From NCBI RefSeq assembly GCF_001514305.1, contig NZ_KQ949083.1, positions 161,661-225,660 on the forward strand: DNA of 64,000 bases, in the 5' to 3' direction. Source of the DNA: Streptomyces dysideae (GTDB lineage Bacteria; Actinomycetota; Actinomycetes; Streptomycetales; Streptomycetaceae). Position 1 is the first letter of the stretch. Each line of letters starts with the position of its first letter. Under the pieces are notes generated by a model. The model was not told the origin of the DNA, ran no database searches, and was given only the letters and a program-made list of their open reading frames with translations. The position numbers and the translations under genes were made by a program. Below are positions 57,504-64,000 of the stretch, one piece after another.

Positions 57504-57526
57504 TTCCCTCTCTCGCGACTGGCCTC

Positions 57527-57583
57527 GCGGTTCTCGGTTCGCGGTTCGCGGTTCGCATACGACTTTCGCGGTTCGCACACGAC
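57527..57583. repeat. Iterated CGGTTCG short repeats upstream of the ebo cluster
   Basis: The spacer contains five near copies of GCGGTTC/CGGTTCG (57527-57583), broken by GCATACGAC and GCACACGAC after the last copies. It sits immediately upstream of the inositol-phosphate-synthase-like gene, so it may affect its promoter. Confidence 0.65.
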
Positions 57584-57605
57584 GCGCTCGACAAGGAGGC
57601 TGCCC

Positions 57606-58772
57606 ATGTCCGCGTCCCTTCCTGGCACCCGTGTGGGGGTGTGGCTGATCGGAGCCCGCGGCTCCGTCGCCACCACCGTCGTCGCGGGGTGCGCCGCGCT
57701 GACCGCCGGGCTGCACCCGCCGATCGGCCTGGCCACCGAGACACCGGTGTTCGCCGGCAGCGGCCTGCCTCCGCTGGCGTCCCTCGTCTTCGGCGGCCAC
57801 GACACGGTGGACTGCCCCCTGCCCAAACGCGCGGAAGCGCTCGCGGCGGGCGGCGTCCTGCCGGCCGGTCTCCCCGCGGCTGTACGGGCCGAACTGTCCG
57901 CCGCCGACCGGGAGATCAGGCCCGGCGGCCCGCTCACCGGGGACGCACGAGGCGAGGAGGAGCTGATCGCCGCCTTCGCCGCGGACATACGGGACTTCGT
58001 ACGCCGGTGCCGGCTCGCCCGGGCAGTCGTGGTGAACCTGGCCTCCACCGAGCCCACGGCCGCAGGCGACGCACTTCCGCCCAGCTCTCTGTACGCGGCG
58101 GCGGCCCTGCGCGCGGGCTGCCCCTACGTCAACTTCACCCCGTCGACCGGCCTGCACCACCCGGCGCTGACGTCGGCGGCGGCAGCGAGCGGCCTCCCGC
58201 ACGCGGGCCGCGACGGTAAGACCGGCCAGACGCTGCTCCGCTCCGTCCTGGGCCCGATGTTCACCCAACGGGCGCTGGCGGTCCGGGCCTGGTCGGGCAC
58301 CAACCTCCTCGGCGGCGGGGACGGCGCCTCCCTGGCCGACCCGGCCGCGGCCGCGGCGAAGAACGCGGGCAAGGAACGCGTCCTGGCCGACACTCTCGGC
58401 ACCACCCCCGAGGGCGAGGTCCACATCGACGACGTTCCCGCGCTCGGCGACTGGAAGACCGCCTGGGACCACATCGCCTTCGACGGCTTCCTCGGCACCC
58501 GCATGATCCTCCAGACCATCTGGCAGGGCTGCGACTCCGCCCTCGCCGCCCCTCTCGTCCTCGACCTGGCACGCCTGACCGCCCGAGCCCATGAGGCAGG
58601 TCTGACCGGCCCGCTCGGCGAGCTGGCCTTCTACTTCAAGGACCCGGTGGGGGAGGCGCCGGCGGGGTTGGCGGAGCAGTACGGGGCGCTGACGGGGTTC
58701 GCGAAGCGGTTGCGGGACGTGGATGCGGGGGAGCCCGAGCGGCGTTCCGGCACGGGGGAGGAGGAGCGGTGA
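57606..58772 (+). CDS. Inositol-3-phosphate synthase family protein of the ebo cluster
   Basis: The 388-residue protein resembles myo-inositol-1-phosphate synthase: NAD Rossmann motif GVWLIGARGSVATTVVAG, VVVNLASTEPT, YVNFTPSTGLHHPAL, GKTGQTLLRSVLGPMF, the KNAGKERVL segment, and VPALGDWKTAWDHIAFDGFLG then QGCDSALAAPLVLDLARL. It probably makes a cyclitol phosphate or a related carbocycle from a sugar phosphate. In other ebo clusters a dehydroquinate-synthase-like EboD fills the comparable place. AAGGAGG precedes the ATG; the stop overlaps the next start as GTGA. Confidence 0.88.
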   Translation: MSASLPGTRVGVWLIGARGSVATTVVAGCAALTAGLHPPIGLATETPVFAGSGLPPLASLVFGGHDTVDCPLPKRAEALAAGGVLPAGLPAAVRAELSAADREIRPGGPLTGDARGEEELIAAFAADIRDFVRRCRLARAVVVNLASTEPTAAGDALPPSSLYAAAALRAGCPYVNFTPSTGLHHPALTSAAAASGLPHAGRDGKTGQTLLRSVLGPMFTQRALAVRAWSGTNLLGGGDGASLADPAAAAAKNAGKERVLADTLGTTPEGEVHIDDVPALGDWKTAWDHIAFDGFLGTRMILQTIWQGCDSALAAPLVLDLARLTARAHEAGLTGPLGELAFYFKDPVGEAPAGLAEQYGALTGFAKRLRDVDAGEPERRSGTGEEER

Positions 58773-59902
58773 GGCGGCGCCGGGTGGGGAGGGGGCCGAG
58801 GGGGTCGGGGATACCGGCGGCACGTGTGGCAACGATGACGGGCGGACTGTTGGCACGCGTGGAAGCGGTGGGGTCTGGCGGACCGGCGGCACGTGTGGCC
58901 AAGGCGCTTGGCGGACCGGCGGCACGTGCGTCGGCAGCGACCTCCGGAACAACGGCACGCGCGTCCACGGCGACCGGCCGAACGGCCGAGCCCTCGAACC
59001 CCATGTCCGCCTGGCCCGAACTTCTCCGTCTCCCAGCCCTGTTCACGGTCCCCGGCGACTCCCTGGCAGGCGCTGCCGCGACCGGCGCTCCACCCAACTC
59101 CCGCACCCTGCTCGCCATCGGCTCCTCCCTCTGCCTGTACGAGGCCGGCATGGTCCTCAACGACTGGGCGGACCGCGAGGAGGACGCCAGGGAACGCCCG
59201 CACCGCCCCCTCCCCTCCGGCCGCGTCGGCCCGGCCACGGCCCTCACCGCGGCCTGCGCTCTCACCGGCGCCGCCCTGGCCCTCGCCGCCCGCGCCGGCC
59301 GCCCCGCCCTGGCGGTCGCCGCACCGCTCGCGGCCACCGTCTGGGCCTACGACCTCACGCTCAAGCACACTCCCGCCGGTCCCGCAGCCATGGCCGCGGC
59401 CCGCGCCCTGGACCTCCTCCTCGGCGCCGCGGCCACCACGGGCCACACCGGCGCGGCGTTCCCCTCCGCCGCTCTGCTCGGCACGCACACCCTCGCGGTC
59501 ACGGCCGTGTCCCGCCGGGAGACGACCGGCGGCGCACCCCTGGCACCCCTGGCGGCCCTCGCCGCCACCGGAGTGTTGACCCGACTGGTGACGCGGCCGC
59601 CCGCCCGACCCCCGGCCGGCCGACGGGACGCAGCCGCCCGTGGCCTGTCCGGCGCCGGAGCGAGTGCGGTGCGCACCGCACTCACCGCCGCGTACGCCGC
59701 AACCGTGGCCCGCCCCTACTTCCACGCCGCCCTCAACCCGTCACCCCCGCTCACCCAACGCGCCGTCACCGGCGGCATCCGCGCCACGATCCCCCTCCAG
59801 GCCGCGCTCACCGCCCGCTCCGGCGCCGCCCCCACCGGCCTGCTCATCGCCGCCCTCACCCCACTCGCACGACGGTTCGCGAAGAAGGTGAGCATCACAT
59901 GA
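58769..59902 (+). CDS. eboC: UbiA-type prenyltransferase EboC
   Basis: The 377-residue frame has the two Asp-rich motifs of UbiA enzymes in the EboC form: LNDWADREEDARERPHRPLP and YDLTLKHTPAGPAAM with ARALDLLLG. About eight hydrophobic helices follow. It would attach a prenyl or similar group to a small acceptor in the membrane. The GTG at 58769 overlaps the upstream stop, but the first 78 codons are low-complexity with a 33-bp repeat (20-bp identical copies at 58876-58895 and 58909-58928). The ATG at 59002 (SAWPELLRLPALFTVPGD) matches the usual EboC N-terminus and may be the true start. Confidence 0.85.
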   Translation: MRRRRVGRGPRGSGIPAARVATMTGGLLARVEAVGSGGPAARVAKALGGPAARASAATSGTTARASTATGRTAEPSNPMSAWPELLRLPALFTVPGDSLAGAAATGAPPNSRTLLAIGSSLCLYEAGMVLNDWADREEDARERPHRPLPSGRVGPATALTAACALTGAALALAARAGRPALAVAAPLAATVWAYDLTLKHTPAGPAAMAAARALDLLLGAAATTGHTGAAFPSAALLGTHTLAVTAVSRRETTGGAPLAPLAALAATGVLTRLVTRPPARPPAGRRDAAARGLSGAGASAVRTALTAAYAATVARPYFHAALNPSPPLTQRAVTGGIRATIPLQAALTARSGAAPTGLLIAALTPLARRFAKKVSIT

Positions 59903-60951
59903 GCCCCGAGAAGAACACCGTCTCCACGTCTCAGGACCTCACGGCGACACGGGCACTCACCGCCACCTCCCTCCGCTTCGGCTACGGCACCAACGGCCTG
60001 GCCGACCTCCGCCTCGACGACGCCCTCGCCCTCCTCGCCGACCTCGGCTACGACGGCGTCGGCCTGACCCTCGACCACATGCACCTCGACCCGCTCGCCC
60101 CCGACCTCGCCGCCCGCACCAAGCGCCTCGCACACCGGCTGGACGCGCTCGGTCTGGACGTCACTGTGGAGACGGGCGCCCGCTACGTGCTCGACCCGCG
60201 TCGCAAGCACGGCCCGTCCCTGCTGGACTCCGACCCGGACGCCCGCGCCCGACGTGCCGACCTGCTGCTCCGCGCCGTCGAGGTAGCCGCCGACCTCGGT
60301 GCCCACGCCGTGCACTGCTTCAGCGGGATCACACCGAAGGGAACGCCGTCGGACGAGGCCTGGCACCGCCTTGCCGACGCGCTCACCCCCGTGCTGGACG
60401 CCGCCGCCACCGCCGGCATCCCCCTCGCCGTCGAACCCGAACCTGGCCACCTCCTCGCCACCCTCGCCGACTTCCACCACCTCCGCCGCGCCCTCGGTGA
60501 CCCGGAGCCCCTGGGCCTGACCCTCGACATCGGCCACTGCCAGTGCCTCGAACCCGTCCCGCCCGCCGACTGCGTACGCGCCGCCGCTCCCTGGCTGCGC
60601 CACGTCCAGATCGAGGACATGCGCCGCGGCATCCACGAACACCTCCCTCTCGGCGAGGGAGAGATCGACTTCCCGCCCGTCCTCACGGCCCTCGCCGCCG
60701 CCGGCTACCAGGGCCTGACCGTCGTCGAACTGCCCCGCCACTCCCACGCGGGCCCCCACTTCGCCGAACTCTCCCTCCCGTTCCTCCGTCACGCGGCGAC
60801 CACCGCCGCCCCTCCACCCGGCCCCGCAGACGCGACCAGCTCGGCCGGCCACGCCGACGCAGCACACCCGGCCGCCCCGGCATCACCCACGCCGACCGCC
60901 ACACCACCCCGAGGCGATCCCTCCGCCACCCCTGAAGGGAGCACCCCATGA
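59899..60951 (+). CDS. Sugar phosphate isomerase/epimerase-like TIM barrel of the ebo cluster
   Basis: The 350-residue protein is a TIM barrel of the xylose-isomerase-like superfamily: FGYGTNGLADLRLDDALALLADLGYDGVGLTLD, IPLAVEPEPGHLLATLADF with a metal Glu, LGLTLDIGHCQCLE with Asp and His, RHVQIEDMRRGIHEHLPLGEGEID and TVVELPRHSH. A Pro/Ala/Thr-rich tail of about 60 residues follows and is probably disordered. The start overlaps the EboC stop (ATGA at 59899-59902). The substrate is unknown; it is the second such barrel in 8 kb. Confidence 0.87.
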   Translation: MSPEKNTVSTSQDLTATRALTATSLRFGYGTNGLADLRLDDALALLADLGYDGVGLTLDHMHLDPLAPDLAARTKRLAHRLDALGLDVTVETGARYVLDPRRKHGPSLLDSDPDARARRADLLLRAVEVAADLGAHAVHCFSGITPKGTPSDEAWHRLADALTPVLDAAATAGIPLAVEPEPGHLLATLADFHHLRRALGDPEPLGLTLDIGHCQCLEPVPPADCVRAAAPWLRHVQIEDMRRGIHEHLPLGEGEIDFPPVLTALAAAGYQGLTVVELPRHSHAGPHFAELSLPFLRHAATTAAPPPGPADATSSAGHADAAHPAAPASPTPTATPPRGDPSATPEGSTP

Positions 60952-61925
60952 CCCACCCGGACACCACGCCGGGCACCTCGGCACAGGCCACTCAGGCCTC
61001 CACCTCGGCCACTCCGGCGGAGGGCGTCCGGGGGACCACGCCGGGCACCTCAGCCGAGGGCACCCAGGACACCACGCCGGGCACCTCGGCACAGGCCACT
61101 CAGGCCTCCACCTCGGCCACTCCGGCAGAGGGCGTTCGGGGGACCACGCCGGGCACCTCGGCACAGGCCACTCAGGCCTCCACCTCGGCCACTCCGGCAG
61201 AGGACGCCCAGGGCACCACCACCCCGGCCACCCCGTCAGCGGCCCCCCAGGCCCTCGCCCTTCCCCACACCCCTCCCACCGACCTACGCGACCACCTCGC
61301 CCCCCGCCTCCCCGCAACCGCCCGCACCTGGCTCGACCAGGCCCTCGCCGAGGCCGCCGCTCACCCCGGCACGCACGGGCCCATCTCCGTGTGGGAGTTG
61401 CGCCTCGCGGAGGCGGGACGCCGTTGCGGGCCGGAGCACGCCGATGCCGCCCGCGTCCTCATCCTGCACGCGGCCCGCGCCGACGCGGACGCCCTTACCC
61501 GCGTCTACTTCCAGGGCACCGCCGCCGAGCGCCGCGCCGTTCTGCATGCCCTGCCCCACCTCGTGCCGGGGCCGAACGCCCTGCCGCTCGTCGAGGACGC
61601 ACTGCGCACCAACGACACCCGGCTCCTCGCCGCCGCCGTCGGCCCGTACGCCGCCCGGCATCTCGACGCCCACCAGTGGCGCCACGCCGTCCTGAAGTGC
61701 CTGTTCACCGGCGTGCCCGTCGACACCGTGGCCGACCTGGAGCACCGCGCCCACGCCGACGCGGAACTCGCCCGCATGCTCGGCGACTACGCCGCCGAAC
61801 GTACCGCCGCGGGCCGTCCCGTGCCCGAAGACCTGCACCGCGTCCTGACCCTGACCGACCCCACGGCCACCCCGCCCGCCGACCACGGCCCCAGCCGCCG
61901 CGGCACCGACGGCAAGGAGTCCTGA
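60948..61925 (+). CDS. eboA: EboA domain-containing protein with repetitive N-terminus
   Basis: The 325-residue protein has an EboA domain in its C-terminal two thirds (LDQALAEAAAHPGTHGPISVWELRLAEAGRRCG, RVYFQGTAAERRAVLHALPHL, HQWRHAVLKCLFTGVPVDTV). This is an all-helical region of unknown biochemical role conserved in ebo clusters. The first 90 residues are Thr/Ser/Ala-rich, made of 12-residue units (TTPGTSAQATQA, STSATPAEGVRG) repeated seven times. They have no EboA counterpart and look like a variable linker. The start overlaps the previous stop (ATGA). Confidence 0.88.
   Translation: MTHPDTTPGTSAQATQASTSATPAEGVRGTTPGTSAEGTQDTTPGTSAQATQASTSATPAEGVRGTTPGTSAQATQASTSATPAEDAQGTTTPATPSAAPQALALPHTPPTDLRDHLAPRLPATARTWLDQALAEAAAHPGTHGPISVWELRLAEAGRRCGPEHADAARVLILHAARADADALTRVYFQGTAAERRAVLHALPHLVPGPNALPLVEDALRTNDTRLLAAAVGPYAARHLDAHQWRHAVLKCLFTGVPVDTVADLEHRAHADAELARMLGDYAAERTAAGRPVPEDLHRVLTLTDPTATPPADHGPSRRGTDGKES
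60963..61214. repeat. In-frame 36/72-bp minisatellite in eboA
   Basis: Seven 36-bp units, arranged as three 72-bp copies and one single unit, encode 84 residues without breaking the frame. Copies are nearly identical at DNA level, a sign of recent expansion. There are no spacers, so not a CRISPR. Confidence 0.9.
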
Positions 61926-62815
61926 TGCGCATCTTCGACCCCCACATCCACATGACGTCACGGACCACCGACGACTACGAGGCCATGCACGCCGCAGGCG
62001 TCCGCGCCGTCGTCGAGCCCTCCTTCTGGCTCGGCCAGCCCCGCACCTCGCCCGCCTCCTTCCTCGACTACTTCGACTCCCTCCTCGGCTGGGAACCCTT
62101 CCGCGCCGCCCAGTACGGCATCGCCCACCACTGCACGCTCGCCCTCAACCCCAAGGAGGCGAACGACCCGCGCTGCGTCCCCGTCCTCGGCGAACTGCCC
62201 CGGTATCTCGTCAAGGACCAGGTCGTGGCTGTCGGCGAGATCGGCTACGACTCGATGACCCCCGCCGAGGACACTGCCCTCGCCGCCCAGCTCCAGCTCG
62301 CCGCCGACCACACACTGCCCGCCCTCGTCCACACCCCGCACCGCGACAAACTGGCCGGCCTGCGCCGCACCCTCGACGTCGTCCGGGAGTCCGCACTGCC
62401 CCCGGAACACGTCCTGGTCGACCACCTCAACGAGACCACTGTCAAGGAGGCCAAGGACAGCGGCTGCTGGCTGGGCTTCTCCGTCTATCCCGACACCAAG
62501 ATGGACGAACGGCGGATGATCGCGATCCTCCGCGCGTACGGGCCCGAGCAGGTCCTGGTGAACTCCGCCGCCGACTGGGGAAGGAGCGACCCGCTCAAGA
62601 CCCGCGAGGTCGGCCACCTGATGCTGGCCGAGGGGTTCACCGAGGACGACGTCGACCGGGTGCTGTGGCGCAACCCCGTCGCCTTCTACGCCCTCAGCGG
62701 CCGCCTCACCCTCGACGTCACCGCCACGGACGCGACCCACGAGGGCAACTCCATCCTCCGCGGCGCCCCGCAGGACCCCGACGCGCTGACCGGCGCCCCG
62801 GCCCCGGAGGCGTGA
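61925..62815 (+). CDS. eboB: TatD-family hydrolase EboB
   Basis: The 296-residue protein is a TatD-like amidohydrolase barrel: IFDPHIHMTSRTTDDYEAMHAAGV carries the HxH metal motif, VAVGEIGYDSMTPAED the Glu, LPALVHTPHRDK a His, VLVDHLNETTVKEA another His and LVNSAADWGRSDP the catalytic Asp. It probably hydrolyses a small ester or amide intermediate. The ATG at 61925 overlaps the EboA stop as TGATG; longer in-frame readings run antiparallel to sense in eboA and are rejected. Confidence 0.92.
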   Translation: MRIFDPHIHMTSRTTDDYEAMHAAGVRAVVEPSFWLGQPRTSPASFLDYFDSLLGWEPFRAAQYGIAHHCTLALNPKEANDPRCVPVLGELPRYLVKDQVVAVGEIGYDSMTPAEDTALAAQLQLAADHTLPALVHTPHRDKLAGLRRTLDVVRESALPPEHVLVDHLNETTVKEAKDSGCWLGFSVYPDTKMDERRMIAILRAYGPEQVLVNSAADWGRSDPLKTREVGHLMLAEGFTEDDVDRVLWRNPVAFYALSGRLTLDVTATDATHEGNSILRGAPQDPDALTGAPAPEA

Positions 62816-62818
62816 GCC

Positions 62819-63988
62819 ATGCGCTTCCGGCACCCCGACGGCTCCACCGTCCACCTCGCCTACTGCACCAACGTCCACCCCGCCGAAACCCTCGACGGCG
62901 TCCTCGCCCAACTCCGGGACCACTGCGAACCCGTCCGCCGCCGCCTCGGCCGCGACCGCCTCGGCATCGGCCTGTGGCTTGCCAGGGACGCCGCCCACGC
63001 CCTCGTCACCGACCCGTCCGCCCTGCGCGGACTGCGCTGCGAACTCGACGGGCGCGGCCTCGAAGTCGTCACCCTCAACGGCTTCCCGTACGAGGGCTTC
63101 GGCGCCGAAGAGGTCAAGTACCGCGTCTACCAGCCGGACTGGGCCGACCCCGAACGCCTCGACCACACCACCGCCCTCGCCCGCGTCCTCGCCGGTCTCC
63201 TCCCCGACGACGTCACCGAGGGCAGCATCTCCACCCTGCCCCTCGCCTGGCGCACCGCCTATGACGACGCCCGCGCCGAGACGGCCCGCACCGCACTCCG
63301 CACGCTCGCCGAACGCCTCGACGCCCTCCAGGAGCTGACCGGCCGCGACATCCGCATCGGCCTCGAACCCGAACCCGGCTGCAGCGTCGAGACCACCGGC
63401 GACGCCATCGCCCCGCTCACCGTGATCGGCCACGACCGCATCGGCGTCTGCGTCGACACCTGCCACCTCGCCACCTCCTTCGAAGACCCGCACACCGCCC
63501 TGGACGCGCTCAACCAAGCCCGCATCCCCGTCGTCAAGTCCCAGCTCTCAGCCGCCCTGCACGCCGAACACCCCCATCTCCCCGAAGTCCGCGACGCCCT
63601 CGCCGCCTTCGACGAACCCCGCTTCCTGCACCAGACCCGCACGGCCACCGCCGCCGGCCTGCGCGGCACCGACGACCTCGGCGAGGCCCTGCGCGCGGAC
63701 GCCCTCCCCGACGCATCACCGTGGCGCGCCCACTTCCACGTCCCCCTGCACGCGGCCCCGGCCGCGCCCCTCACCTCCACGCTCCCCGTCCTGCGGACCG
63801 CCCTGACCCGGCTCGTCGGCGGCCCGCATCCCCTCACCCGCCACCTCGAGGTCGAGACCTACACCTGGCAGGCCCTCCCACCCGAGCTGCGCCCCCGCAG
63901 CCGATCCCAGCTCGCCGACGGCATCGCCGCCGAACTCGCCCTCGTCCGCGACCTGTTGACGGACCTCGGCCTCAAGGAGCTCCCATGA
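62819..63988 (+). CDS. eboE: Metabolite traffic protein EboE
   Basis: The 389-residue protein matches EboE, a TIM-barrel xylose-isomerase-like protein: VHLAYCTNVHPAETLDGVLAQL, EVVTLNGFPYEGFGAEEVKYRVY, RIGLEPEPGCSVETTGDAIAPL, IGVCVDTCHLATSFEDP and PLTRHLEVETYTWQALP. EboE is tied to handling of a metabolite destined for export. It starts 3 bp after the EboB stop and overlaps the next start (ATGA at 63985). Confidence 0.92.
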   Translation: MRFRHPDGSTVHLAYCTNVHPAETLDGVLAQLRDHCEPVRRRLGRDRLGIGLWLARDAAHALVTDPSALRGLRCELDGRGLEVVTLNGFPYEGFGAEEVKYRVYQPDWADPERLDHTTALARVLAGLLPDDVTEGSISTLPLAWRTAYDDARAETARTALRTLAERLDALQELTGRDIRIGLEPEPGCSVETTGDAIAPLTVIGHDRIGVCVDTCHLATSFEDPHTALDALNQARIPVVKSQLSAALHAEHPHLPEVRDALAAFDEPRFLHQTRTATAAGLRGTDDLGEALRADALPDASPWRAHFHVPLHAAPAAPLTSTLPVLRTALTRLVGGPHPLTRHLEVETYTWQALPPELRPRSRSQLADGIAAELALVRDLLTDLGLKELP

Positions 63989-64000
63989 GCACTCCCACCA
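63985..64000 (+). CDS. Start of the next ebo-cluster gene, cut by the window end
   Basis: An ATG at 63985 overlaps the EboE stop as ATGA and opens Met-Ser-Thr-Pro-Thr before the window ends. In other ebo clusters the next gene often encodes the nucleotide pyrophosphatase/phosphodiesterase-like EboF; with five codons this cannot be tested here. Confidence 0.4.

Noticed and set aside
60963-61214. Repeats in eboA considered as a CRISPR or mobile element
   Set aside because: They are in-frame coding units of 36/72 bp with no spacers.

Overview
The window is high-G+C actinobacterial DNA. Its codon use (third positions almost all G or C), frequent GTG starts, ATGA/GTGA gene overlaps, CBM2-bearing secreted cellulases, XRE/DUF5753 regulator, DUF574-type methyltransferase and a CebR-type operator all point to Streptomyces. 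No tRNA, rRNA, insertion sequence, prophage or CRISPR array was seen. This is an ordinary chromosomal stretch built from catabolic islands.

Layout. 1-6.8 kb: a MIDAS/metallopeptidase-like VWA protein, OsmC, an unrecognised membrane protein, a glycerophosphodiester phosphodiesterase, a stand-alone second DnaK with a partial HspR-type site, and an orphan NarJ chaperone. 6.8-11.8 kb: methyltransferases, two XRE regulators, a pterin dehydratase, and two gene fragments truncated head-to-head. 11.8-23.2 kb: a plant cell wall degradation island (PL11 rhamnogalacturonan lyase, GH74-CBM2, CBM2-GH48, CBM2-GH5, CBM2-GH6). The GH48 and GH5-GH6 units diverge from a promoter region carrying one perfect and one imperfect CebR operator. 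23.3-34.5 kb: a methyltransferase, an SDR pseudogene fused to an 18-bp tandem array, a GH75 chitosanase, an aldo/keto reductase, an acyl-CoA ligase, a LysR/bile-acid-symporter pair, and a sialidase next to a DUF5005-like protein.

34.7-45.4 kb: a formate module. A five-gene minus-strand operon encodes a PanE-like reductase, the catalytic half of formate dehydrogenase alpha, a NuoE-NuoF fusion, the iron-sulfur half of alpha, and FdhD. Alpha is therefore split into two separated genes. Divergent from it are an OFA-family oxalate/formate transporter and a 44-residue transporter small subunit, then a KAS III paralogue and a GntR/FCD regulator. A perfect palindrome between the divergent units shares a core with sequence upstream of the GntR gene.

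45.5-64 kb: a DUF4231 protein, then a ROK regulator, a ribose-type ABC importer, a Gfo/Idh/MocA dehydrogenase, a TIM-barrel isomerase, a secreted PQQ-type sugar dehydrogenase with PKD and CBM6-like domains, and a secreted ThuA-DUF1080 protein. This set probably takes up and oxidises a sugar or cyclitol through keto intermediates. After a terminator comes a translationally coupled ebo cluster (inositol-phosphate-synthase-like protein, EboC, isomerase, EboA, EboB, EboE and the first bases of a further gene). Ebo clusters are linked to modification and export of a metabolite across the membrane.

The most unexplained signal is a short DNA word, GTATGCART (R = A/G). It occurs 11 times across the window on both strands, in several codon phases inside conserved genes, and also inside the 18-bp tandem array.
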